Shown here in pieces: positions 15,480 through 23,172 of a stretch of 64,000 bases of DNA (position 1 is the first letter of the stretch; each line of letters starts with the position of its first letter). A model generated the notes under the pieces. That model searched no databases. It was not told the origin of the DNA and saw only the letters and a list, made by a program, of their open reading frames with translations. This DNA is from Nonomuraea guangzhouensis. GTDB taxonomy: Bacteria > Actinomycetota > Actinomycetes > Streptosporangiales > Streptosporangiaceae. The stretch lies in contig NZ_JAHKRM010000041.1 of assembly GCF_019396345.1 (NCBI RefSeq), positions 1 through 64,000 of the forward strand, given 5' to 3'. Made by a program: the position numbers and the translations under genes.

Positions 15480-16865
15480 GTGACCCGTGGCACGTGGCCC
15501 CAGCAGCCCTCCGAAATACCCTCATCGACGTCCGTAGAACCGCTGCTGACCAGGGACTACGACGCCGAACCCGCGCTCGTGCACGAACGCCTGCGCGCCA
15601 GGTACGGATCGGTGGCCCCGGTCGATCTCCTCGGGGTGCCGGTCTGGTTCGTCCTCGGCTATGAGGACGTGCTGCGCGTCCTGCAGAACTCGGGCGGCAT
15701 CTGGAGCAAGGACGTGGACCGGTGGCACGCCTATGTGGAGGGCCGGATACCGACGGACTGGCCCCTGCTCCCCGTCTTCCAGCTCAACAGCTCGACCTTC
15801 CAGGAGGGCATCGCGCAGCAGGAGTTGCGGGCCGCGTGGACCAGCGCGCTCATGCCGTTCCAGGACCCGTCCCAAGCGCAGGCGAAGAAGTTGGAACACG
15901 CCATCGTGCGCTACGCCGACGACCTCCTCGACGTGCTGACGGAAGGCGGCTCCACGGGATGGGCGGACCTGGCCGCGCAGTACGCGCGGCCGCTCCCGCT
16001 GATGGTCGCCAACCGCCTGCTCGGCTTCCCCGCGGCGCGCGGCGAGGACGTGGTGATGGACATCTGGCGGATGGTCGACGCCGGGCCCGACGCGCCCGCG
16101 GCGTTCGAGCGTCTGTACGCCGCCATGAGGGAGCTCGCGGCCACCAAGCGGGAGCATCCCGGAGACGACCTGCCCTCCTACATGATCCAGGCCAAGCCGG
16201 ACTTCACCTTGGACGAGCTGGCCCGCGAGCTCCTCATGCTGCCCGGCTTTCTGGACTTCACCACCAGCCTCGTCTGCAACGTGGTCGTCGAGGTCATCTC
16301 CAACCCGGATGTGCGGGAGAGCCTGTCGGTGGGATCCATCGACGAGACGGTGAATCGGGTCGCCCTGCTCAATCCGCCGATGGCCAACCTGAGCTTCCGG
16401 TTCCCGATGACGGACGTGAAGCTGGGCAACTACACGATCCCCGCCGGCGATCCGGTGATGCTCTCCGTCGCGGGCGCCCACGCCGACCCGCGGTTCGCCG
16501 GGGCGATCGATCGGCAGGCCATCCGCAGCACCCGCGCGCACCTGGCTTGGGGAGCGGGACCGCACAGCTGCCTGGGCCAGCGGCTGGCGACCCAGATCAC
16601 CATCATCGCCGTGCGCCGGCTCTTCGGCCGACTCTCCAGGATCAAGCTCGCGCTTCCTGCTGATCAGCTGCCCTGGCGCCCGTCCCCGTTCGCGCGAGCG
16701 CTGCGGTCCTTGCCCATCCAGTACGAACTCACCGGCGAGCAGGTCCACACGCGTACCGCCGGTTCTGCCGACGCGCAGCCGTCCCAAGCGGTTGAGGCCG
16801 CCGGACAACCGGCCCGCCGTTCCCCACTGTGGAATTTCCTGCGTGGGCTGCGTCGCCCACGATAA
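15480..16865 (+). CDS. Cytochrome P450, CYP157-like, lacking the EXXR arginine
   Basis: 461 residues. The heme loop WGAGPHSCLGQRLA with Cys364 is intact. Two hallmarks are not standard: the K helix has E289-T-V-N instead of E-X-X-R, and the oxygen-binding I helix reads PGFLDFTTSL rather than AGxxT. The text (YDAEPALVHERLRARYGSVAPVDL, DETVNRVALLNPPMANLSFRFP) resembles CYP157-type P450s linked to actinomycete conservon loci, known for degenerate EXXR. A C-terminal extension of about 40 residues is Ala/Arg-rich. GTG at 15480 follows AGAGAGG at a long spacing. It lies 191 bp after the XRE/DUF397 pair. A regulatory or scaffold role is as likely as catalysis. Confidence 0.9.
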   Translation: MTRGTWPQQPSEIPSSTSVEPLLTRDYDAEPALVHERLRARYGSVAPVDLLGVPVWFVLGYEDVLRVLQNSGGIWSKDVDRWHAYVEGRIPTDWPLLPVFQLNSSTFQEGIAQQELRAAWTSALMPFQDPSQAQAKKLEHAIVRYADDLLDVLTEGGSTGWADLAAQYARPLPLMVANRLLGFPAARGEDVVMDIWRMVDAGPDAPAAFERLYAAMRELAATKREHPGDDLPSYMIQAKPDFTLDELARELLMLPGFLDFTTSLVCNVVVEVISNPDVRESLSVGSIDETVNRVALLNPPMANLSFRFPMTDVKLGNYTIPAGDPVMLSVAGAHADPRFAGAIDRQAIRSTRAHLAWGAGPHSCLGQRLATQITIIAVRRLFGRLSRIKLALPADQLPWRPSPFARALRSLPIQYELTGEQVHTRTAGSADAQPSQAVEAAGQPARRSPLWNFLRGLRRPR

Positions 16866-16891
16866 GGAACCGTCGCCGTACCGGCCCCCCG

Positions 16892-17701
16892 TCAGGCGCG
16901 GGTCCCGGTCGCGAATCGCACCGTGCGGGGTAGCACGAACGTCTCGTACGCCAGGGCGTCTTCCAGGGCTGCCCTGGCCTCCGGGTGCAGGTATTCGGGG
17001 ATGGTCTCCAGGGAGGCGCGGCGGGCGGCCGACCATAGCCAGTCCCATACCTGTCCGGCCTCCACAGTCACCTCGAACACCACGTCCTCACAGCGAACCC
17101 CGTCCAGGCCGCCGTCCGTGAGCAGCTCGGTCAGTTCCCCGGCCGTGCTGAGGGTGCGGTGGAAGGGGGCGCTGCCCGCGCCTGTGGTGTACGGGGCCAA
17201 GGCCCGCGCCACCACGCCGAGCAGTTCGAGCTCGGCCGGGCTCGCCTGGGCCAGCAGGCTGGCGGCCAGCCGTCCGCCGGGCCGGAGCAGGCCGGTCATG
17301 GAACGTACGGCGGTCAGCGGGTCGGGCAGGAAGTACAGCATCATCCCGGCCAGCACGACGTCGAACCGCTCCCCGGGCAGGAGTTCCTCGGCCCGTTCCG
17401 CGTCGCCCTGGAGGACCGTGGCGTGCGTCAGGCCGTGTCGTTCGATCTCGGCCGTGGCGGCGGCGACCATTCCCGGCGCGAGGTCCAGCCCGACCACCCG
17501 GCCCGTCGGCCCGACCGCCCCGGCCGCCGGGATCAGCGAGGCGCCGGTGCCGCAGCCGGCGTCCAGCACCCGGTCACCCGGCTCCGGGGCTGCCTGGCGT
17601 ACCAACTCGGCGGCCACGGGGCCGAAGAACGGCACACCGACCTGTTCGTAGGTGCCGGACGCGCGGTCGAACACACCGGCCATGTACTGCTTGGCGTCCA
17701 A
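16892..17701 (-). CDS. SAM-dependent methyltransferase, class I
   Basis: 269 residues with Rossmann motifs: motif I VLDAGCGTGAS (residues about 45-55), VVGLDLAPGMV (motif II), VLQGDAERAEELL and FDVVLAGMMLYFLPDP (post-II/III). UbiE/COQ5-like small-molecule methyltransferase; substrate unknown. The TTG start at 17701 is supported by AAGGAG 6 bp upstream; an ATG 6 codons later lacks it. It converges with the P450, and the lacZ terminator separates it from the upstream gene, so it probably has its own promoter. Confidence 0.88.
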   Translation of the reverse strand: MDAKQYMAGVFDRASGTYEQVGVPFFGPVAAELVRQAAPEPGDRVLDAGCGTGASLIPAAGAVGPTGRVVGLDLAPGMVAAATAEIERHGLTHATVLQGDAERAEELLPGERFDVVLAGMMLYFLPDPLTAVRSMTGLLRPGGRLAASLLAQASPAELELLGVVARALAPYTTGAGSAPFHRTLSTAGELTELLTDGGLDGVRCEDVVFEVTVEAGQVWDWLWSAARRASLETIPEYLHPEARAALEDALAYETFVLPRTVRFATGTRA

Positions 17702-17746
17702 GACGTCTCCTTGCGATAGAGGGAAAGGGGTGAGGGCAGGCCGACA

Positions 17747-17772
17747 GACCCCGGACCATCTGGTCCGGGGTC
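17747..17772 (-). terminator. Strong hairpin terminator after the GH2 gene
   Basis: Perfect 11-bp stem GACCCCGGACC (17747-17757) / GGTCCGGGGTC (17762-17772) with a 4-nt loop, 17 bp after the GH2 stop codon. No U-run, as usual in high-GC actinomycetes. Confidence 0.8.
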
Positions 17773-17788
17773 GTCAGGCTCTACCCCG

Positions 17789-20557
17789 TCAGACGCTGGA
17801 TGATCCCGTCGGGTCGAAGCGGAGCCGGAAAGTGGCGGGACCCGCGTGGAGCTCGTACTGCGGCAGTGCGGCCGGCCCGCACGCCGCGGTGCCCACGCCG
17901 TGCTGGGCGAGGTCCAGGTTGACGTGCACCCGGTCCCCCGGCTTCAGGTCGGGCCGGTGGCGGGCCGCCTCCAGTTCCGCGGTGGTCCAGCGGCGGGCGG
18001 TGAGGCCGAAGACCGGGGCGCCCGTCACTCTGATGCCCTCGGACGGGCTGGTCAGCTCGGCCCAGCGGACGTCCGCCCGGTGCCCGTTCTCCTGCGGGTA
18101 CACGTACGGCGTCTGCAGCTCCTCCACGGTGGCGGACCAGCGGCCGACCCTGGCGGCCATGCCGGTGTCGGGGTACGCCTCGCCGGGCCCCCGGCCGAAC
18201 CACGTGACGTCGCCGAACGCCGCGGGCAGCGCCATGACGACGCCGAGCCTCGGCAGGGGTACGGTCCAGTCGCCGTCCGGCTCGACGTCCACCGTCAGCT
18301 CCAGTCCACCGCCAGTCGCGACCCACCGGTAGACGACGTGCAGGCCGAGGTCGGTGGCCGCCGGTGCGACCCTGGCGCGTACGGTCAGCCCGTCGCCGGT
18401 CTCTATGGCGTCCACCCGGTGGGTGAGCCGGTGCAGGCCGAGGTCTCGCCACCGGCCCGCCAGCCCGCCGTAGGTGTCGTTGTCGATCGGCGCCCGCCAG
18501 AGCTCCAGCTGCGGCCCCTCGACCTCGATCCCGAACAGACGGGTGAGCCGCCCGGTGCCGGGGTCGAAGTCAAAGTCCGCCGCTGCCCCGGACGTCAGGC
18601 CGTCAACAGCTCCAGACGACAGGCGGGTCTGGCCCCAGGCCACCTCGTGGCCCGCGTCGGCCCACGGCTGGTCGGTGGCGAGCACCGCCCGTACCGTCAG
18701 CCATCGCTCCCCGTCCCCGGCGGGCAGGTCGGGCAGCTTGACCTCACCTCCCGCCGCGGGCACCTCGAGCGGGAACTCGGCGACCGGCACGCCCTCCTCC
18801 TCGACCACCGCGACGAACCCCAGGTGCGACAGGTCGCGGTAGCCGTGGTGGTTCGCCACCCGCACGACCTGGTCGGCGAACTCGAACCGGACCGGCTCGA
18901 ACACCTTCTTCAGGTCCAGCAGCCCCGGCGAGGGCGTCCGGTCGGGGAACACCAGCCCGTCGATCACGAAGTTCCCGTCGTGCACCGGCTCGCCGTAGTC
19001 GCCGCCGTACGCGTACTCGAACGTCGGGTGCGTCAGCCCGTGATCGATCCACTCCCAGATGAACCCGCCGGCCAGGCGCGGGTACCGCTCGAACAGCTCC
19101 TGGTAGTCGGCCAGGCCGCCGGGCCCGTTGCCCATCGCGTGGGCGTACTCGCACTGCAGGAACGGCATGGCGCGCCGTCGCGCGTCCAGTTCGGGGTCGG
19201 GCAGCGGCTGCTCCACCCCCTGCCCGATGGCCTCCACCTCGGCGTGTGAGGCGTACATCCGCGAGTACACGTCGGTGTTGGCGCACGACCAGTCGCCCTC
19301 GTAGTGGATCGGCCGCGACGGGTCGCGCTGCCGGGTCCAGTCGGCCATGACGGCCAGGTTGCGGCCGACTCCGGCCTCGTTGCCGAGGGACCACATGATG
19401 ATGCTCGGGTGGTTCTTGTCCCGTTCGACCATGCGGCGCATCCGGTCCAGCAACGCCTCGGCCCAGCGCGGGTCGTCGGTGGGATTGGCGCGCCAGCCGA
19501 CCTGGCCGAAGCCGTGCGTCTCCAGGTCGCACTCGTCGATCACCCAGAGACCCAGCTCGTCGCAGAGGTCGAGGAAGTCGGGGTGCGGCGGGTAGTGGCT
19601 GGTCCTGACCGCGTTGACGTTGTGGCGCTTCATCAGCAGGATGTCGGCGCGCATGGTCTCGTACGGTACGGCGCGGCCGTGCTCGGGGTGGAACTCGTGC
19701 CGGTTCACCCCCTTGAGCAGCAGGGGACGGCCGTTGGCCAGCAGCACCCCGTCCTCGATGGAGATCGTGCGGAACCCGACGCGCACCCTCACGGTCTCGC
19801 CGGGCAGCGTGACCACGGCCTCGTACAGGCGGGGCGTCTCGGCCGTCCACGGCTCGGCGTCGACGGTGATCTCGGTGCCGGGCGCCAGGTCGGCGATGCC
19901 GAGCTCGGCGATGGCGAGCCGGCCGGGGCCGTCGAAGCTCAGCGTGCCACGGCCGTCGGCATAGGAGGCGTGGACGAAGACGTCGGCGGCCGAGCGGGTC
20001 AGCGACACGTCCCGGAAGATGCCGGGCAGCCACCACATGTCCTGGTCTTCCAGGTAGGAGGCGGCCGACCACTGGTGAACGCGGACGGCGAGCACGTTGC
20101 GGCCCGGCACCAGCCACGGTCCGGCGTCGAACTCGACCGGCAGGCGGCTGCCGGTCGAGAAGCCCAGCTCGTGGCCGTTCAGCCAGACCCTGGCGAAGGA
20201 CTCGACGCCCTCGAACCGCAGCCGTCCGCCGGTCCAGCCCTCGGGCAGGTCGAAGGCGCGGCGGTGGTCGCCGGTCGGGTTCTCGTTCGGCACGTGCGGC
20301 GGGTCGACGGGGAAGGGGTAGAGGACGTTGGTGTAGGCGGGCGAGCCGTGCCCGTGCAGCTGCCAGTGCGACGGCACCGGCAGGGAGTCCCAGCCCGAGT
20401 CGTCGTAGCCGGGGTCGGCGAAGTCGTCGGGCAGGTTCGCGCCCGGCGAGAGGCGGAAGCGCCAGTCGCCGTTCAGGTCGAGGGAAGGGGCGTCAGAACG
20501 GAGTGCGGCCCTGGGTTCGAGGTGACCCGAACCAGGGGCGAAGTTTTCGAGATCCAT
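17789..20557 (-). CDS. GH2 beta-galactosidase (LacZ type)
   Basis: 922 residues, cytoplasmic (no signal peptide), hydrolysing terminal beta-D-galactosides. Domains follow the LacZ order: sugar-binding jelly-roll (LNGDWRFRL, VPSHWQLHG), immunoglobulin-like domain, TIM barrel (GVNRHEFHPEHGR, RTSHYPPHP), then the C-terminal beta-galactosidase small-chain domain. The acid/base is Glu394 in SLGNEAG and the nucleophile is Glu470 in CEYAHAMGN; FIWEWIDHG follows. The length is slightly shorter than the E. coli enzyme. ATG at 20557 has only a weak ribosome site. A single gene with a terminator behind it. Confidence 0.94.
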   Translation of the reverse strand: MDLENFAPGSGHLEPRAALRSDAPSLDLNGDWRFRLSPGANLPDDFADPGYDDSGWDSLPVPSHWQLHGHGSPAYTNVLYPFPVDPPHVPNENPTGDHRRAFDLPEGWTGGRLRFEGVESFARVWLNGHELGFSTGSRLPVEFDAGPWLVPGRNVLAVRVHQWSAASYLEDQDMWWLPGIFRDVSLTRSAADVFVHASYADGRGTLSFDGPGRLAIAELGIADLAPGTEITVDAEPWTAETPRLYEAVVTLPGETVRVRVGFRTISIEDGVLLANGRPLLLKGVNRHEFHPEHGRAVPYETMRADILLMKRHNVNAVRTSHYPPHPDFLDLCDELGLWVIDECDLETHGFGQVGWRANPTDDPRWAEALLDRMRRMVERDKNHPSIIMWSLGNEAGVGRNLAVMADWTRQRDPSRPIHYEGDWSCANTDVYSRMYASHAEVEAIGQGVEQPLPDPELDARRRAMPFLQCEYAHAMGNGPGGLADYQELFERYPRLAGGFIWEWIDHGLTHPTFEYAYGGDYGEPVHDGNFVIDGLVFPDRTPSPGLLDLKKVFEPVRFEFADQVVRVANHHGYRDLSHLGFVAVVEEEGVPVAEFPLEVPAAGGEVKLPDLPAGDGERWLTVRAVLATDQPWADAGHEVAWGQTRLSSGAVDGLTSGAAADFDFDPGTGRLTRLFGIEVEGPQLELWRAPIDNDTYGGLAGRWRDLGLHRLTHRVDAIETGDGLTVRARVAPAATDLGLHVVYRWVATGGGLELTVDVEPDGDWTVPLPRLGVVMALPAAFGDVTWFGRGPGEAYPDTGMAARVGRWSATVEELQTPYVYPQENGHRADVRWAELTSPSEGIRVTGAPVFGLTARRWTTAELEAARHRPDLKPGDRVHVNLDLAQHGVGTAACGPAALPQYELHAGPATFRLRFDPTGSSSV

Positions 20558-20625
20558 CGTCGCTGAGCCTAAAGGTTCTGGGCGGTTTCGTCAGCGATGA
20601 GTTTCGTGTCCGTACCGGCAGCGGC

Positions 20626-20763
20626 ATGGCGGAGGCCACCTCGTCGGAGTGGCTCAGGCGCGGGCGGCTGACCCGGCATCAGGTGCACGTGTTCCTGGAG
20701 GAGGCGCTGGTCGGGCTGCTCGTCGACATCATTCCGCGAGTGCTGGACGACTCCCCGCCGTGA
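20626..20763 (+). CDS. Short doubtful ORF, possible gene tail
   Basis: 45 codons in the interval between divergent lacZ and the amidohydrolase. The reading (SEWLRRGRLTRHQVHVFLEEALVGLLVDII) has coding-like third positions but no ribosome site, and its end overlaps the amidohydrolase stop on the other strand. It may be a relic or a chance frame. No family recognised. Confidence 0.2.
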   Translation: MAEATSSEWLRRGRLTRHQVHVFLEEALVGLLVDIIPRVLDDSPP

Positions 20764-21943
20764 GGTACCCGGCCAGCAGCGCCTCGGCCGTGGCCGCCAC
20801 GGCGTCCTCGCGGGGCAGGAAGTCCGCGCTGTGCAGTCCGGCGCCGGTGTCGACGCCGACGAACATCATCAGCGCCGGCATCACCGACGCGTAGGCCGCG
20901 AAGTCGTCCGCGCCGCACGAGCGCAGCTCTTCGGTGACCGTCCATCCCCGGTGCCGCAGCAGGTCACCGCTCTGTATGGCCAGCGCCTCGTCATTGGCGA
21001 GCACCGGCTCGCCCAACAGCACGCGTACCTCACCGTGGCAGCCGTGCGCCCTGGCCACGTCCTCGGCCACCTGGGTGAACCGGTCGTGCAGGCCGCGGCG
21101 CCACGGCTCGGACATGGTCCGCAGCGTCCCCCTGGCCACGGCCTCGCGGGGGATGGCGTTCGGCGCCGTGCCGGCGTTGACCATGCCGAACGTCACCACG
21201 GTGGGCACCATGGGGTCGGCCGACCGGCTGACCAGCTGCTGGGCGGCCACGATGATCTGGGACATGGCGACGACCGGGTCGCGGGCCAGGTGGGGGTAGG
21301 CGGCGTGACCCTCCGCACCTCTGACGATCAGCTCGAACTCGTCGGCCGAGGCGTTGACCGCGCCCGGCGTGCAGGACACCACGCCGGAGGCGAGCACGGG
21401 CTGGACGTGCGCGCCGATCATGGCACGCACCTGGTGCCGGTCGAGCACGCCGGACTCGACCACGTCGAAGGCGCCGGAGGGGTAGGTCTCCTCGCGCGGC
21501 TGCAGCACCACGACCAGCGGCGCGACCGCGTCCCAGCTCCAGGAGTCCGTCCGCTCGGGCGAATCCACTCCCTCGTCCACGGCGGCGCGGACCTTCGACA
21601 CCGCGCGGGCCAGGGCGATGACGGCGGCCAGGTGCACGTCGTGGCCGCAGGCGTGCATGGCTCCGTTCGTGGCGGCCCATCGGACGTTGGTGCGCTCGGC
21701 GATCGGCAGCGCGTCGAGCTCCCCGCGTACGCCGACCGCGGGGCCGGGGCCGCCGATCCTGATCACGGCGCCGGTGCCGGCCACGTACTCCACGAGGCCG
21801 CCCGGCAGCGCGTCGAGCACCCGTTCGAGCGTCGGCCCCTCCTTGCCCGACAGGCTCGGCTGCGCGTGCAGCTGCCGCCTGAGCTTCACGGCCGCGGGCA
21901 GCTCGGCCCGCAGCGCCTCGCGCACCAGTTCCCCCGGACTCAC
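20729..21943 (-). CDS. M20D-family amidohydrolase/peptidase
   Basis: 404 residues. Metal-dependent amidase of the IAA-amino-acid hydrolase / N-acyl-amino-acid deacylase group. Visible are GVRGELDALPIAE, the metal motif MHACGHDVH, a catalytic and ligand acidic pair (QPREETYPSGA), HVQP, and the dimerisation domain with GAEGHAAYPHLARDP. GTG at 21943 has AGGGGAG 7 bp upstream. It follows the TIM-barrel amidohydrolase by 56 bp on the same strand, so the pair probably acts on one substrate class. Substrate not determinable. Confidence 0.9.
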   Translation of the reverse strand: MSPGELVREALRAELPAAVKLRRQLHAQPSLSGKEGPTLERVLDALPGGLVEYVAGTGAVIRIGGPGPAVGVRGELDALPIAERTNVRWAATNGAMHACGHDVHLAAVIALARAVSKVRAAVDEGVDSPERTDSWSWDAVAPLVVVLQPREETYPSGAFDVVESGVLDRHQVRAMIGAHVQPVLASGVVSCTPGAVNASADEFELIVRGAEGHAAYPHLARDPVVAMSQIIVAAQQLVSRSADPMVPTVVTFGMVNAGTAPNAIPREAVARGTLRTMSEPWRRGLHDRFTQVAEDVARAHGCHGEVRVLLGEPVLANDEALAIQSGDLLRHRGWTVTEELRSCGADDFAAYASVMPALMMFVGVDTGAGLHSADFLPREDAVAATAEALLAGYLTAGSRPALAE

Positions 21944-21999
21944 TCACGTACTCCCCTCGTCACTCCTGTTTCCCCCCGCTGCCCATTCCGGCGCCGTCC

Positions 22000-23124
22000 T
22001 CACGTGCCCGGGCCCAGGTCGTACACGCGGCGGGCGTTCTCGGCCCCCACCATGGTCGCCACCCGCACCGCCTGCGCGGCCGACCACTCGCCGTCGGCCA
22101 CGAGGCCGCCGAGCACCCGCCCCATCGCCCGCCGCCACAGCTCGGCCCCGAGATGGTGCAGCTCGGCGGGCCCCCAGGCGTCGGAGGAGAAGAGAATCTT
22201 GGCGAACGGCGCCAGCTCCAGGCTCTCGGCCACCAGCTCGGCGCTGCGCGCGCCGGTATAGGTGACGCCCAGGCCCACGTCGAAGTAGACGTTCGGATAG
22301 GCCTGGGCGAGGAACCCGGCATTGCGCTGGTACGGGTAGCAGTGCAGCAACAGCAGCGGCACCCCCGTCGGCTCCGCCAGCTCGATCAGCCCGCGCAGCA
22401 GCAGCGGGTCGGACCGGCGCAGGTCCACGTCGGGATCGCCGAAGCCGGTGTGGAACTGCAGGGGCAGCCCGAGCTCGAGACCGGCCCAGATGATGTGGCG
22501 CAGCAGCACCGGGTCCCGGAGCCGGCCGCCCTCGGCCAGCCACCGGCCCGCCGCCTCGGTCACCTCGTCCGGGCCGGGCGGCGCGGGGTCGAAGTCGAGG
22601 CCGTGGCGGTAGGCGGCGATGCTCTTGAGGCCGCGGGCGGTGCGGGTGCGTTCGTGCAGCGCCTCGGCGAACCGTCCGGCGAACCCGGCCGCGTCACCGT
22701 CGGCGACGACCTGCTCGGCCACCGACTCCAGGCGGACGATCTCGTCGGCGGGCCGGCCGCTGACCTCGGCCATGCCCGCCGGGCTGAGGATCTCCTCGCC
22801 CCGGTAGCCGGTCTCGACGAGGAAGTGGCCCACGCCGCCGGCCGCCAGCAGCCGCCTGTTGACCTCGGCCGCGCCCAGCCTGACCCGCCTGGCCAGGTAT
22901 TCCTCGGGCGTGGCGTACGGGTCGAGGCCGAGCACGGGCGCGCAGTGGCGCAGGATCGCGTGGCCGACCTGGGAGTCGAACTGGGTCATCCAGTGTGGCA
23001 CCGGCCGGTCCGACTCGGTGATCAGCTCCTCGAACGCGGTGCGCGTCAGGTCGCGGGCGGTGGCTCCATGTACGTGGTGGTCGACCAGGGCGAGCCGTTC
23101 GATGGTCTCCACGAGGTCGGTCAT
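22000..23124 (-). CDS. TIM-barrel amidohydrolase, FluG N-terminal-domain type
   Basis: 374 residues. Amidohydrolase superfamily: first-strand DHHVHG metal motif, a C-proximal ILFSSDAWGP (the metal-binding Asp), HTGFGDPD and LLLHCYPY strands. The overall order matches the amidohydrolase domain that in FluG-like proteins precedes a glutamine-synthetase-like domain; here it stands alone. ATG at 23124 lies close behind an AATGAGG sequence. It starts the two-gene operon with the M20D gene and is separated from the upstream gene by a perfect hairpin. Likely hydrolysis of an amide or gamma-glutamyl-like bond; that is inference. Confidence 0.85.
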   Translation of the reverse strand: MTDLVETIERLALVDHHVHGATARDLTRTAFEELITESDRPVPHWMTQFDSQVGHAILRHCAPVLGLDPYATPEEYLARRVRLGAAEVNRRLLAAGGVGHFLVETGYRGEEILSPAGMAEVSGRPADEIVRLESVAEQVVADGDAAGFAGRFAEALHERTRTARGLKSIAAYRHGLDFDPAPPGPDEVTEAAGRWLAEGGRLRDPVLLRHIIWAGLELGLPLQFHTGFGDPDVDLRRSDPLLLRGLIELAEPTGVPLLLLHCYPYQRNAGFLAQAYPNVYFDVGLGVTYTGARSAELVAESLELAPFAKILFSSDAWGPAELHHLGAELWRRAMGRVLGGLVADGEWSAAQAVRVATMVGAENARRVYDLGPGT

Positions 23125-23133
23125 AGCCTCATT

Positions 23134-23164
23134 GTGGGGGTCACCCTTCTGAGGTGACCCCCAC
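23134..23164 (-). terminator. Perfect hairpin terminator
   Basis: 12-bp stem GTGGGGGTCACC (23134-23145) / GGTGACCCCCAC (23153-23164), 7-nt loop, 8 bp after the stop of the large phosphodiester-glycosidase gene and 10 bp before the start of the amidohydrolase gene. Confidence 0.8.
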
Positions 23165-23172
23165 CCCTGAGG

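Noticed and set aside
15480..17701. A natural-product biosynthetic cluster (P450 plus methyltransferase)
   Set aside because: The two genes are convergent, no core biosynthetic enzyme is nearby, and the P450 belongs to a regulatory-locus type.
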